Shown: positions 8,878 to 17,917 of the stretch, piece after piece | How positions within the stretch are numbered: position 1 is the stretch's first letter | How the letters are laid out: every line of letters starts with the position of its first letter | Assembly (NCBI GenBank): GCA_947489665.1 | Contig: CANLEH010000001.1 | Span: forward strand, 1,150,501-1,214,500 | DNA length: 64,000 bases | From: an uncultured Roseicyclus sp. | Lineage (GTDB): Bacteria > Pseudomonadota > Alphaproteobacteria > Rhodobacterales > Rhodobacteraceae | Direction: 5' to 3' | Translations under genes and position numbers: made by a program | Notes under the pieces: generated by a model | Seen by the model: only the letters and a program-made list of their open reading frames with translations | Databases searched by the model: none | What the model was told of the DNA's origin: nothing

Positions 8878-9440
8878 CTCGTGACGTCCCACGCCTCTTG
8901 CCAGGTCTCGCCGGTGCCGAGATAACCGTCGCCGTTAATCTCGGCCATCACGCGCGGATCGTTGCGATACCAGCGCCCGTCTTGCGCCGCCGCCTCCGGC
9001 TGTTGCTCGGCCCAGGCATCGGTCCAGCCATTTGCCGTGGTCCATTCATCAACGCCGACCTCGCGGATGCGTTGCACGAGGTAGACATTCGTCGCCCCGA
9101 CATACTCATCCTCGATCATCAGGCCATCGACTTCGACTTGCATCCCGCAGAACGGCTGAAGATCCACGGCAGCGCCGGTGAAAATGCCCTGATTGTTCTT
9201 GTTGGGATAGGTCAGCACGCCATCTGCCGCGCGCAACAGCCCAAGCTGGCGACCGGTTGCACAGGCATTGTCGCAATCGCCCGCGACTTCGCACAACATG
9301 TCGACCACTTCGGCCTCAAAAAACGCGGGCTCTTCCCATGCAAGATTCCAGGATCGCGCCTCGGAGCCTTCTGAGAAAGGGCCTTCCTGCGCGGCCAGCG
9401 GAGTGGCCAGAAAAGCGAGCGGTATCAGATACTTCCACAT
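8874..9440 (-). CDS. Exported Cys-rich protein, paralogue of the next gene
   Basis: 188 residues from ATG 9440; the GTG one codon earlier is the alternative. Signal peptide MWKYLIPLAFLATPLAA. The mature part carries VDMLCEVAGDCDNACATGRQLGLL and a later FCG. The VDxxC...C..C..G...GLL pattern is also found in the gene just upstream (9445-9888), so the two look homologous. I do not recognise a named family. Translationally coupled to the SCO gene, which suggests a periplasmic metal- or thiol-handling partner (inference). Confidence 0.75.
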   Translation of the reverse strand: MWKYLIPLAFLATPLAAQEGPFSEGSEARSWNLAWEEPAFFEAEVVDMLCEVAGDCDNACATGRQLGLLRAADGVLTYPNKNNQGIFTGAAVDLQPFCGMQVEVDGLMIEDEYVGATNVYLVQRIREVGVDEWTTANGWTDAWAEQQPEAAAQDGRWYRNDPRVMAEINGDGYLGTGETWQEAWDVTR

Positions 9441-9444
9441 CACT

Positions 9445-9888
9445 TCAGCCCTCCGGATTCGGGATTGCGAAGCCGGGAACGACGCCGAAATCCGTGTGGT
9501 TGATGTTGGTAATCCCGTGATCCTCGACCATTTCGTCGATGACGAGGTAATTCAACCCGTCCCGCGCAAAATGCTGACCGGACACGGTGATGTCATGCGA
9601 CGCCAGTTCAAGCTGTGTCTGGCCCGAAGCGCTCTGGTCATCGCCACCAATGGCAAGGATCATGTAGACCGTGCCGTCCTCGGCCAGCAGCCCCACAGGA
9701 ATGCCGCCCGCAGAGCACCAGATGGCGCAGGTGTGGTGAGCCGTGCCCTGAACGGCATCCGGCCCGCCCATCACGCCCGAGAAATAGCACCAGGTGTCGA
9801 TCACCTCGCCCCTGATCTGCACCTCTTCGCCCGTGGCGAAAGCCGGTGCTGCCGCGCAGATCAGCGCCGCTGCCAGTGTGTATCGCAT
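9445..9888 (-). CDS. Exported Cys/His protein, first gene of the SCO operon
   Basis: 147 residues with a clear signal peptide (MRYTLAAALICAAAPAFA). Beta-rich mature domain: RGEVIDTWCYF, then HHTCAIWCSAGGIPVGLL and EDGTVYMI. The Cys plus HHxC/C cluster could bind metal. It shares its pattern with the following gene, which starts one to four bases after this stop. Function is unknown. It heads an operon ending with SCO, rhodanese and esterase; its upstream region faces a divergent DMT permease, so the promoter should lie in 9889-10030. Confidence 0.78.
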   Translation of the reverse strand: MRYTLAAALICAAAPAFATGEEVQIRGEVIDTWCYFSGVMGGPDAVQGTAHHTCAIWCSAGGIPVGLLAEDGTVYMILAIGGDDQSASGQTQLELASHDITVSGQHFARDGLNYLVIDEMVEDHGITNINHTDFGVVPGFAIPNPEG

Positions 9889-10030
9889 AAGAATTGCCCT
9901 CCGATATTATCCCGTTGCGTCACCCTAACAAGCCGTTCGCAAATTCCCGCATCACGTTTTTGCGCATTGGAAAAATGTGATCAGCCCGGCGGGCGTTGCA
10001 TGCCGCAGGCGGGCCAAGTAGGCCCACGGG

Positions 10031-10918
10031 ATGACCCCCGCGCGTGAGACATTTGTCGCTACCTTGTTCGTCGTTGCCATCGGTGTGCTCTACGGCCTCT
10101 ACTGGCTGCCCGTGCGCCAGATCGAGGATATGGGTTTGCCCGGCGCATGGGGAACGGCGGCCATCACATTGGCCGGCACGGCCCTTCTGATCCCCCGCAT
10201 CCTGCGCCGACCTGAGGAGGTTCGGCAGGCCGATCCATTGGCGCTGGCCTCTGTGGCACTGGGGGGCGCGGCTTTCGCGCTGTATTCCATCGGCTTCGTC
10301 TACGGCGATGTGGCGATGATCATCCTGCTGTGGTTCCTCACCCCGGTCTGGAGCACGCTGATCACGCGTTTTGGGCTTGGATGGCCCACTCCTGCAATCC
10401 GGCTTTGGGCGATTTTCACAGGCCTTGCCGGTCTTGTCGTCATGCTCAGCGCGGAGGGACAAATCCCGCTCCCGCGCAATATTGGGGAATGGATGGCCCT
10501 TATCGCCGGGATGATTTGGGCTGTTGCCACCACCGGCATCCGCACCCGCCCCGAAATGCCGCCGATTGCGGCTGGTTTCGTGTTCACGGCAGGGGCTGCT
10601 GTCACAAGTCTTGCGCTCGCGCCATTGCTGGCCCCTTGGCCGGACATGTCGGCGTTGGACAATCCCGGTGCCTTGATCCCCATTGCCATCGGCACAGGCG
10701 GTCTGTGGTGGGGCTTTGCCATGGCCGCACTGATGTGGGCCGCCGCCCGCCTCGATCCGGCGCGGGTCGGAATTTTGCTGATGGCAGAGGTCTTGATCGG
10801 CTCCGGCACAGCGGCGATCTGGGCGGGCGAAGTGCTTGGACTGGCCGAGATCATCGGCGGCGCGCTGGTGTTGGCGGCCGGCGTGATGGAGGTCTCTGGC
10901 AAACGCCCCGCAGTCTAG
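10031..10918 (+). CDS. EamA-type DMT superfamily permease
   Basis: 295-residue inner-membrane protein with about ten hydrophobic segments arranged as two EamA halves. The first half runs to about residue 135 and the second from LIAGMIWAVATTGIR. C-terminal signature: GILLMAEVLIGSGTAAIWAGE. The family exports metabolites or amino acids; the substrate cannot be told. Its TAG stop is interleaved with the stop of the convergent gene: the palindrome CTAG at 10915-10918 ends both. Confidence 0.9.
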   Translation: MTPARETFVATLFVVAIGVLYGLYWLPVRQIEDMGLPGAWGTAAITLAGTALLIPRILRRPEEVRQADPLALASVALGGAAFALYSIGFVYGDVAMIILLWFLTPVWSTLITRFGLGWPTPAIRLWAIFTGLAGLVVMLSAEGQIPLPRNIGEWMALIAGMIWAVATTGIRTRPEMPPIAAGFVFTAGAAVTSLALAPLLAPWPDMSALDNPGALIPIAIGTGGLWWGFAMAALMWAAARLDPARVGILLMAEVLIGSGTAAIWAGEVLGLAEIIGGALVLAAGVMEVSGKRPAV

Positions 10919-11199
10919 GCGTCAGGCCATTTCCAAGCGATTGCGGCAAGGTAGTTGCCGCTTTCCTCTGCAATCACCGACGACCGTTTTGGCCCATAGG
11001 AATCCGCGCGCCGGGCCGTTCGTTGCATGTTGCGGTTGTGCGCAAGTCGCACCAGTCCCGAGACGGTCAGCACAAGAAACACTCCCTCCCCCCGCAGTGG
11101 CATCGTGTCGATGGTTTCCCATCCTTCGTCCAAGGCTTCTTGCAACATCAGATTGGGATCCCGTTTGCGGATGACTGTGTGTTTCATAGCATAACTCAT
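10915..11199 (-). CDS. Small protein of unknown function
   Basis: 94 residues (90 if the ATG at 11187, MKHTVIRKRD, is used). Soluble and basic, with a helix LMLQEALDEGWETID followed by beta-like FLVLTVSGLVRLAH. No family recognised. Coding is supported by its sharing of the CTAG stop with the DMT gene and by an unbroken frame ending exactly there. Monocistronic. Confidence 0.6.
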   Translation of the reverse strand: MSYAMKHTVIRKRDPNLMLQEALDEGWETIDTMPLRGEGVFLVLTVSGLVRLAHNRNMQRTARRADSYGPKRSSVIAEESGNYLAAIAWKWPDA

Positions 11200-11347
11200 T
11201 CAGCGTGATAGGAAGTGGCTATCGAATTCTCGGGCTGATACCTAGTCCCCAACGCCGCTGAAAAACAGATGCCGTCTCGGGTGTTGCCGTAACGTGACCA
11301 ATCGCAGACCGCTCAAGGGCGCATCGTCCTTTGGACGAGACCAAAAC

Positions 11348-11572
11348 TTACAAGGTCAGCGGCTTTGACGTCAGAATATGGGCGCTCGCGGCATCCGCAT
11401 CAAAGGAGCCATCTGGCCGGACGAACGCATCTGAGTGAAAGATGTGATCCATCCAGCCCGGGTCTGACACGTTCGCCGATATCTCTGAGATCAGCGCATC
11501 CTCCGCCTCTTCCGAGACGTCGAGCGTCACGAGGCGCCTTAGCTGAGCGGCCAATGTCGCTTGATCATGCAA
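11348..11572 (-). CDS. Small acidic protein downstream of lysC
   Basis: 74 residues starting at an ATG nine bases after the lysC stop on the same strand, so probably co-transcribed. Sequence MHDQATLAAQLRRLVTLDVS then an acidic helix. No cysteines, no membrane segment, no recognised domain. Function is unknown; the position suggests only a lysC-linked hypothetical protein. Confidence 0.6.
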   Translation of the reverse strand: MHDQATLAAQLRRLVTLDVSEEAEDALISEISANVSDPGWMDHIFHSDAFVRPDGSFDADAASAHILTSKPLTL

Positions 11573-11581
11573 GAGACTCGC

Positions 11582-12820
11582 TCAGGCCGCTTTCTCCAAG
11601 CCAAACGCATCGTGGAGCGCCTGAACGGCCAGCTCCATGTACTTGCGGTCGATCAGGACACTGACCTTGATCTCAGAGGTTGTGATCACCTTGATGTTCA
11701 CACCCTCGTCCCGCAGCGTCTGGAACATCTTTGCGGCCACGCCGGCATGGCTGCGCATCCCGATGCCCACAATCGACACCTTCGCCACATCCGTATCGGC
11801 GACCAACCCGGCAAACCCGATGTCACCGGCGGCTTTCGCATCGGCCATCGCCTTTTCGGCCCGCGCGACCTCACCCACGGGGCAGGAGAAGGTCATATCC
11901 GTCATGCCCCCGTCCGAGATGTTCTGCACGATCATATCGACGTTCACGCCCGCCTCAGCCAGCGGCCCGAAGATTGCCGCCGCAATGCCCGGCCGGTCTT
12001 CGACCGATTGCAGGGTCATCTTCGCCTCTTCGCGGGAATAGGCCACACCGGCCACGACATTGGATTCCATGATATCCTCCTCCGCGCACACCAGGGTGCC
12101 CGCATTGTCACTCATCTCTTCAAACGAAGACAGCACCCGCAGGCGCACATTGTAGCGCATCGCCAGTTCGACCGAACGGGTCTGAAGCACTTTCGCGCCG
12201 AGCGAGGCCAATTCCAGCATCTCTTCGAACGAGATCTTGTCGAGTTTGCGCGCCTTCGACGTGATGCGCGGGTCGGTTGTGTAGACCCCGTCCACGTCGG
12301 TGTAGATATCGCACCGCTCGGCCCCGAAGGCCGCCGCAAAGGCAACCGCCGTCGTGTCCGAGCCGCCGCGCCCGAGCGTCGTGATCCTGCCCTCAGGCGA
12401 GATCCCCTGGAAGCCCGCGACCACTGCCACACGCATCCCTTCGGCGAATTTGCCGTTGATATTGTCGGTCGGGATCTCCTCGATCCGCGCGCTGGCATGG
12501 GCCGAGGTCGTCAGCAGCGGCACCTGCCAACCTTGCCAGGACCGTGCGGGCACGTCCATTTCCTGCAAGGTCAGCGCCATAAGGCCTGCCGTCACATTCT
12601 CACCTGACGACACCACGGCATCATATTCCCGAGCGTCGTAGAACGATCCCGTTTCTTCGACAAAGCCCACCAGTTTGTTGGTCTCACCACTCATGGCCGA
12701 GACGATGACGATCACATCATAGCCGTTGGCCACCTCGCGGCCGACGCGCTTGGCGGCGCGGCGGATGCGGTCCAACGTGGCGACGGATGTGCCGCCGAAT
12801 TTCATCACAAGGGTGGGCAT
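11582..12820 (-). CDS. lysC: Aspartate kinase
   Basis: 412 residues, the usual length of the monofunctional enzyme. It phosphorylates aspartate, the first step to Lys, Thr and Met. N-terminal MKFGGTSVA phosphate loop, GRGGSDTTAVA substrate loop and DVDGVYTTDPR nucleotide region. Two C-terminal ACT domains follow (about 265-412), with SVEDRPGIAA and VSIVGIGMRSHAGVAAKMF, where Lys/Thr feedback inhibition is expected. thrC, later in the same pathway, lies at 59 kb. Confidence 0.97.
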   Translation of the reverse strand: MPTLVMKFGGTSVATLDRIRRAAKRVGREVANGYDVIVIVSAMSGETNKLVGFVEETGSFYDAREYDAVVSSGENVTAGLMALTLQEMDVPARSWQGWQVPLLTTSAHASARIEEIPTDNINGKFAEGMRVAVVAGFQGISPEGRITTLGRGGSDTTAVAFAAAFGAERCDIYTDVDGVYTTDPRITSKARKLDKISFEEMLELASLGAKVLQTRSVELAMRYNVRLRVLSSFEEMSDNAGTLVCAEEDIMESNVVAGVAYSREEAKMTLQSVEDRPGIAAAIFGPLAEAGVNVDMIVQNISDGGMTDMTFSCPVGEVARAEKAMADAKAAGDIGFAGLVADTDVAKVSIVGIGMRSHAGVAAKMFQTLRDEGVNIKVITTSEIKVSVLIDRKYMELAVQALHDAFGLEKAA

Positions 12821-12913
12821 GAAAGTGGTCCGTTAAACGTTGCGCCGCGTCATACGCAGCGGGGGCCAGAGTAGCAAGAGGGGCCAGGCCCGCGACGCGG
12901 CGGGGCGCTTGGG

Positions 12914-13555
12914 TCAGAGGGCGTGTGGTCGCCCGTCCCAATTCTCGAAACAGCCCGTTGTCTCTGGTCCCAGCGCTGCGAACCGCGCGGTCAGCCCCTC
13001 GACGGCTTCGTCGACCGAAATCCCGGCCTCGGCCCCGCCCATATCCGTGCGCACCCAGCCCGGATGGTAGATGCCCACCGCGATCCCTTCAGGCCTCAAG
13101 GCATTCGACAGGTTGATCCCCAAATTCAGCGCCGCCGCCTTCGACGTCCGGTAGATCAGCGATGTGCCAGACGCTTTCGTACTCGACCCCATTTGGCTGG
13201 AGATTATTGCCACCTTAGCCCCCTTGGCCGCGCGCAGGTTCGGCAACAGCGCCTGTACTGTCAGGAACACGCCTGTGACATTCGCGGCAAAGGTCTGCGC
13301 CCACAGCTCTGGCGCGTAGCCGGTTTCAAGGTCCTCGCCCTTGTCCAGATAGACGCCTGCGTTGCACACCAACAGATCCACCGGGCCAGTCACTGCATCC
13401 GCCATCGCCCGCACGGACCCAAAATTTGTGACATCCAGCGCCATCCCCGTAGCCCCATCGCGCGACGTTGCGGTCACCTCGTGCCCCTTGGATCGGTAAT
13501 GCTCGGCCAGCCCAAGGCCGATACCGCGATTGCCGCCTGTAATGAGGATGTGCAT
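12914..13555 (-). CDS. Short-chain dehydrogenase/reductase
   Basis: 213 residues from the ATG at 13555 (MHILITGGNRGIGLGL); the long ORF-track start is a shadow extension. Rossmann fold with TGGNRGIG cofactor motif, CNAG, catalytic Ser in IISSQMG and YRTSKAAAL (YxxxK). Closest in style to small carbonyl/sniffer-like reductases, with HPGWVRTDMGG near the end. Substrate unknown. Divergent from the glycosidase-like gene, with 109 bases between the starts. Confidence 0.92.
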   Translation of the reverse strand: MHILITGGNRGIGLGLAEHYRSKGHEVTATSRDGATGMALDVTNFGSVRAMADAVTGPVDLLVCNAGVYLDKGEDLETGYAPELWAQTFAANVTGVFLTVQALLPNLRAAKGAKVAIISSQMGSSTKASGTSLIYRTSKAAALNLGINLSNALRPEGIAVGIYHPGWVRTDMGGAEAGISVDEAVEGLTARFAALGPETTGCFENWDGRPHAL

Positions 13556-13664
13556 GGCGAGGGTCCTTTCGTGGTGTGCCGCAGTGGTAGCTTTCCGCCA
13601 TCGCGTGGACAACCGCCACCGTGCGGGGCTTGCCGGGCCACCCGCCATCGGCCAACGTGCCGGT

Positions 13665-14675
13665 ATGCGCCTGTTTCTCTTTGCCATTCTTGCCCTTGCC
13701 ACGATGCCATTGCGGGCGGACCCCATCATCGGCATGGCCTTCCCGCCCGTCGCAACACCGGAACAACGCGCCTTCACGAATGAGGCCCTCACCGAACTCA
13801 ATGTCCGCCACATTCGCATCGCCGAGGCCTGGTCGCGCCGCGCCCTCAACCCGACACCCGACGATTTCGCCCCCCTCGCGCGCCGTATCAGTGACCTCCG
13901 TTCTGCCAACCTCAACATTCTGCTGACAATCGAGCTTTCCGCACCCGACGCCGCCTGCGGAGAGGCCAACGAACATGCCTGCGTGATCCGCGACGATGCC
14001 CCGTTTGAGGCTTATCTCAGCACGCTACTCGGGGTTGTCGGAGAGGAGATTGAGGCCATCCAGATCGGCAATGAGTGGGACTTTCGATTTCCCGGCACCA
14101 CCCGCGAATTCCTCGCCCTCCACGCCCGGGCGGCATCCGTCATCCGGGCCGAGCGCCCCGACCTGACGCTTGTTCTGGGCGGCGTCACAGGCCGCGCAGG
14201 CCTCTCTCATGCGCTCTGTTTCGAGGGCGACCCCCACGGCGTTCCCGGCCTGCGAGATGAGGAAGCGCGCCAGTATTTCTGCAACCGTGGCATGTCCTTC
14301 AATGAAGCCGCCCAGGCCGCCGTTTCCGCCGCCTTGGCGATCGCTGACTATGACGTGGCGGACATCCACCTCTACGACGCGCCGGGTCTCTGGGCAGGCG
14401 CTGTTGCGTGGATGCAAGCCCATACCGACCGCCCCGTCTGGGTCACGGAATTCGGCGGCCCCTGGCCGTGGAATGAGCCGTCGGATCCCGACTATCAAGC
14501 CGAACGCCTTGCCGTATATCTGGATACCGTCGCCGCCTTACCGGTCGACCGGGCCTACTATTTCAAACTGACCGACGATCCAGACAGCGCCCATGCCCTT
14601 TCGGGGCTTTATGACGTTGAGGGGCAGCCGAAACCGGCACTGTCAGTCTTCGCGGCGTGGATGGCGGAGCGATAG
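13665..14675 (+). CDS. Secreted glycoside-hydrolase-like TIM-barrel protein
   Basis: 336 residues from ATG 13665 (MRLFLFAILALATMPLRA signal peptide); the ORF-track start lies inside the divergent SDR gene. The barrel pattern resembles clan A glycosidases. The likely acid/base is in IQIGNEWDF (NE motif) and the likely nucleophile in VWVTEFGGPWPW. No carbohydrate-binding module is visible. Two or more cysteine pairs suggest periplasmic disulfides. The sugar substrate is unknown, and no carbohydrate transport genes are adjacent. Confidence 0.75.
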   Translation: MRLFLFAILALATMPLRADPIIGMAFPPVATPEQRAFTNEALTELNVRHIRIAEAWSRRALNPTPDDFAPLARRISDLRSANLNILLTIELSAPDAACGEANEHACVIRDDAPFEAYLSTLLGVVGEEIEAIQIGNEWDFRFPGTTREFLALHARAASVIRAERPDLTLVLGGVTGRAGLSHALCFEGDPHGVPGLRDEEARQYFCNRGMSFNEAAQAAVSAALAIADYDVADIHLYDAPGLWAGAVAWMQAHTDRPVWVTEFGGPWPWNEPSDPDYQAERLAVYLDTVAALPVDRAYYFKLTDDPDSAHALSGLYDVEGQPKPALSVFAAWMAER

Positions 14676-14787
14676 GGGGCGACAGTCAGGCCCCTTAGAT
14701 CCCATCCCTTGCCATCACTGGCGAAACTCCGCTTTGCCATCGAACGCTGACCTTGGCGAAGGGCTACTGCCGCCCTATTCGAATGCA

Positions 14788-15291
14788 ATGGAACACCAAA
14801 CACAGACCCGCTGCCCCGGATGTGGCGCGTTGCTGGACGAGGTTGAAGGCCCCGTTCACAGGTACATGGACGGGTCCCCCGCCTGTTTCATGCTGTTCAA
14901 TCAGATACTTGCCTGTGAATACAGTGATCCGGCACTGTTCCCGACCCATCGGCTGACCGTCGATACCTACGCGGTGCAGCATCCCGGCCAGGCAAAAAGC
15001 AGGCAACAGATCCAATCGGTAGGGCTGCATCTTGCGCGGCTTGGCCTGCAATTGGATCGACCCATCGCGCCGAAAGAAACCAACGACGTCATGCTGGGTC
15101 TGGGCAAGCACAAGCACACGCTGAAATATCTGGAGTCACCGGCTCGCTTCAGAATAACCGCAGCCGATGTGGCTGTGTTCGCCGGATCTGCGGACCATTC
15201 CGACACAGTCAAAGACTGGGCCCGTTCGACATGGGAGGATTGGTCAGATCACCATGACTACATCCGGGCATGGGCCGAGACGTGGCTGTGA
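14788..15291 (+). CDS. DUF5946 family protein
   Basis: 167 residues from ATG 14788 (MEHQTQTRCPGCGALL). The CPGCG zinc-ribbon-like start, the HRYMDGSPACF stretch and the HRLTVDTYAVQHPG signature fit the DUF5946 family of small cytoplasmic proteins. It also has several His residues (HDY, HPG). Function unknown. The upstream part of the ORF-track translation has no family resemblance and overlaps the end of the glycosidase gene, so it is excluded. Confidence 0.8.
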   Translation: MEHQTQTRCPGCGALLDEVEGPVHRYMDGSPACFMLFNQILACEYSDPALFPTHRLTVDTYAVQHPGQAKSRQQIQSVGLHLARLGLQLDRPIAPKETNDVMLGLGKHKHTLKYLESPARFRITAADVAVFAGSADHSDTVKDWARSTWEDWSDHHDYIRAWAETWL

Positions 15292-15457
15292 GTGTTTGGA
15301 CACGTATCGATATGTATCGCCGTTTGGATGAAGGCCGGTCTCACGAAAATATCATGATTACAATGTCCTAAGCCTTATGTGCAAGCTTGCACAGCCGTGC
15401 CTTGTGCGACCTTTCAAGCGCTTCTAACCTGCCCGGTGCAACAACCCCGAGGCTTCC

Positions 15458-16429
15458 ATGCAGTTCACAGCCCAAGACCTCCGCGCCGCCGCTGATCTGG
15501 TCTATACCCAGATGCAGCCGACCCCCCAATATGCCTGGCCGCAACTGTCTGAGCGCACCGGATGTGAGGTCTGGGTCAAGCACGAAAACCACACGCCCAC
15601 AGGCGCCTTCAAAGTGCGCGGCGGCATCACTTTCATCGACTGGCTCAAACGCACTCACCCAGAGATCCGTGGCATCTGCACCGCCACACGCGGCAACCAC
15701 GGCCAGTCCCAGGCCCGTGCTGCCATCGCCGCCGGGCTCACCGCCAAGGTCTATGTCCCCCGTGGCAACTCGGTCGAAAAGAACGAAGCCATGCGCGCCT
15801 TTGGGGCGGAGTTGATCGAATTCGGCGACGATTTCGATGAAGCCCGGCTCGAGGCCTTCCGCGTGGCCGAGGCCGAGGACCTGATGATCGTCCCGCCCTT
15901 CCACGAAGAGCTTGTGCGCGGCGTGACCACCTATGCCTACGAGCTGCTGACCGCCGTCCCCGACCTCGATACCATCTACGTCCCCATCGGCTGTGGGTCT
16001 GGCATCTGCGGCACAATCCTTGCCCGGGATGCTCTCGGCGCCAAGGCAGATGTTGTGGGCGTGGTCAGCAAGAACGCCCAAACCGCCAAGCTGTCTGTCG
16101 AGGCCGGTCGCTTGATCGAGACGGACAGCGCCACAACCTTCGCCGACGGCATGGCCGTCCGCATCCCCGTGGCGGAGGCCTATGAGATCTACAGCAAAGG
16201 CGCGGCCCGCATTCTCGCCGTCTCCGACGAAGAGGTGGCCGAGGCCATCCGCATCTACTACCGCGACATCCACAATCTGGCCGAAGGGGCAGGGGCCGCG
16301 CCCCTGGCCGCTCTGATGCAGGAACAGGGCCGGATGCAGGGCAAGAAGGTCGCCGTCATTCTCTGCGGCGGCAATATCGATACGGACTGGGTCTTGACGG
16401 TGCTGCAGGGCGGTGTTCCGCAGGTGTGA
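15458..16429 (+). CDS. Threonine-dehydratase-like PLP enzyme
   Basis: 323 residues, fold type II PLP enzyme without a C-terminal regulatory ACT domain. Schiff-base Lys in TGAFKVRGG, TRGNHGQSQA (SxGNHxQ-type substrate loop with Thr-Arg), glycine-rich phosphate cradle IGCGSGICG and C-terminal CGGNID. This suits the catabolic serine/threonine dehydratase or 3-hydroxyaspartate dehydratase group; the EutB-like hydroxyectoine branch is also possible. No partner genes are adjacent, so the substrate is open. Confidence 0.85.
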   Translation: MQFTAQDLRAAADLVYTQMQPTPQYAWPQLSERTGCEVWVKHENHTPTGAFKVRGGITFIDWLKRTHPEIRGICTATRGNHGQSQARAAIAAGLTAKVYVPRGNSVEKNEAMRAFGAELIEFGDDFDEARLEAFRVAEAEDLMIVPPFHEELVRGVTTYAYELLTAVPDLDTIYVPIGCGSGICGTILARDALGAKADVVGVVSKNAQTAKLSVEAGRLIETDSATTFADGMAVRIPVAEAYEIYSKGAARILAVSDEEVAEAIRIYYRDIHNLAEGAGAAPLAALMQEQGRMQGKKVAVILCGGNIDTDWVLTVLQGGVPQV

Positions 16430-16581
16430 TGACCCGCGCAGCCATCTTTGTTCCCTGAAAATGCAAATCAGACCTTCGCCATTGATCCGCCGCCTGAAGC
16501 TGAAGCGTCACCTACGCGACCTGACCCGCCCGGCGTCGGGCCGTAGGCCGCCTCCGGGCTAGGCCCAAAGATCGCCAACAT

Positions 16582-16599
16582 CTCGGGCGAAGGCCCGAG
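16582..16599 (-). terminator. Hairpin downstream of the alkylation-repair gene
   Basis: Perfect 7-bp stem CTCGGGC / GCCCGAG with a 4-nt loop, extended outward by CGCCA / TGGCG. It sits 42 bases beyond the stop of the minus-strand gene. There is no U-tract, so intrinsic termination is uncertain. Confidence 0.35.
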
Positions 16600-16640
16600 T
16601 GGCGGTGATCACGGGAGCGCGTTGAGGATGATCCAGGCGA

Positions 16641-17324
16641 TCAGCCCAGATAGCGCGCGGCCTCCTTGCGGGCGAAAGGTTTGAGCCTCGGCCCATTCTG
16701 CTCAAGCCATCGCCGAACCGCCTCCGGATCCCGCTTCGACAGGTCCCGCAGCCACCAGGCAATCGCCTTCTGGATAAACCATTCATGGTCCTCGGCCAGC
16801 AGTTGCGCCCATCCAAAAACCCGGATGCGTGCCGCTTGCTCGATCTCGTTCGGATGGCGCGCCTTGCAAAAGGGCAGGGCAAACACAAAGGCCGCGCGGC
16901 GGGTCCACATTTGCTCCGACCGCGTCCAGGTCTCCAACACATCCAACCGCTCCGGGTCCTGCACGACCCGCTTTTGTCCGCCTTGCGCGACCGCATCCGC
17001 AATCGCCCAGGAGTCGAACTGCGGCACCACACTTTCGATCCAGGCCCATGCCGCCGCATCGTCGGGCCGCATCCGCGCCTGGACAAACAACTTGCCCGCG
17101 GCCACGCGCGCCTCGAAGATGTCGCTGTCCCAAAGGCCCTGGGCCAAAGCGACCAGTGCCGCTTGATCGTGGGCTGCCTTGCGCCATTGCGTTGCCAGCC
17201 CACCCGTCAGAGCATTCGACAGACCAAGATATTCGCGATCCGCCTTGTGATAGGCGGCCATCTCACCGGCCCGAACTGGATCCGCCTTCGCGCGCAGGGC
17301 GTCTAAAGCCGCCTCCGGCGTCAT
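16641..17324 (-). CDS. DNA alkylation repair protein, AlkD-like
   Basis: 227 residues from the ATG at 17324, which overlaps the GNAT stop (ATGA); the ORF-track start is upstream inside that gene. All-helical HEAT-like repeat protein matching the COG4912/PF08713 DNA glycosylase family. Typical stretches are LSNALTGG, SDIFEARVAAGKLF, WAWIESVVPQFDSWAIAD and EDHEWFIQKAIAWWLRDL. Members excise alkylated bases or act as non-catalytic relatives. Last gene of a three-gene coupled chain. Confidence 0.88.
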   Translation of the reverse strand: MTPEAALDALRAKADPVRAGEMAAYHKADREYLGLSNALTGGLATQWRKAAHDQAALVALAQGLWDSDIFEARVAAGKLFVQARMRPDDAAAWAWIESVVPQFDSWAIADAVAQGGQKRVVQDPERLDVLETWTRSEQMWTRRAAFVFALPFCKARHPNEIEQAARIRVFGWAQLLAEDHEWFIQKAIAWWLRDLSKRDPEAVRRWLEQNGPRLKPFARKEAARYLG

Positions 17325-17917
17325 CGTAGTTTCTCGATCTGCCAATCCAGATGTGTACGCACGGTCGGCCATTCGCTGGCTATGATCGAGTAGCAGGCCG
17401 TGTCGCGCATTGTGCCATCGGCCATCCGCATATGCGCTCGCAGCACGCCATCAAACTGCGCCCCCAACCGCTCAATCGCGCGACGCGATTGCAGGTTCAG
17501 ACGGTGGGTGCGGAATTCGACCGCCTCACAGCCCCAGACCTCAAAGGCGTGCCCCAGAAGCAGGCGCTTGGCTTCTGTATTCAGCGGCCCCCGCTGCGCG
17601 CCCGGCCCTATCCACGTGGAGCCGATCTCGACCCTCGGCAGCCCATGGTCAATGTTCATGTATGTCGTCATTCCAACCGGCGTGCCGTTCGCGTCCAACT
17701 GCGCAAAGGGAAGCATCGTGCCCGCCTCACGCAAAGCGCAACGCCGGTCGATCTCCGCCGCCATGCCAGCGGCATCCGGCACGGTCGTATACCAAAGCCG
17801 GTGCAATTGCCCGGCTTCAGACGCCGCAGCCAGCGCTGCACAATGGTCCTGGCTTAGGGGCACAAGCGACACATGCTTTCCATGCAGCTCCAGATCAGGC
17901 GGTCCAAGGCGGCTCAT
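17321..17917 (-). CDS. GNAT N-acetyltransferase (RimJ/RimL type)
   Basis: 198 residues with the GNAT fold: LVPLSQDHCAALAAAS start, beta-strands GMTTYMNIDHGLPRVEIGSTW and the acetyl-CoA region RGPLNTEAKRLLLGHAF, then FRTHRLNLQSRRAIERLGA. This is the RimJ-like subgroup that also includes amino-acid or antibiotic acetylators. Substrate unknown. Overlaps by ATGA with both neighbours, so translation is coupled throughout. Confidence 0.88.
   Translation of the reverse strand: MSRLGPPDLELHGKHVSLVPLSQDHCAALAAASEAGQLHRLWYTTVPDAAGMAAEIDRRCALREAGTMLPFAQLDANGTPVGMTTYMNIDHGLPRVEIGSTWIGPGAQRGPLNTEAKRLLLGHAFEVWGCEAVEFRTHRLNLQSRRAIERLGAQFDGVLRAHMRMADGTMRDTACYSIIASEWPTVRTHLDWQIEKLR

Noticed and set aside
11561-12607. 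348-residue plus-strand ORF
   Set aside because: Antisense shadow of lysC.
16559-17203. Minus-strand ORF ending past the AlkD gene
   Set aside because: Out-of-frame shadow of the AlkD-like gene; its 27-residue tail alone is not evidence of a gene.
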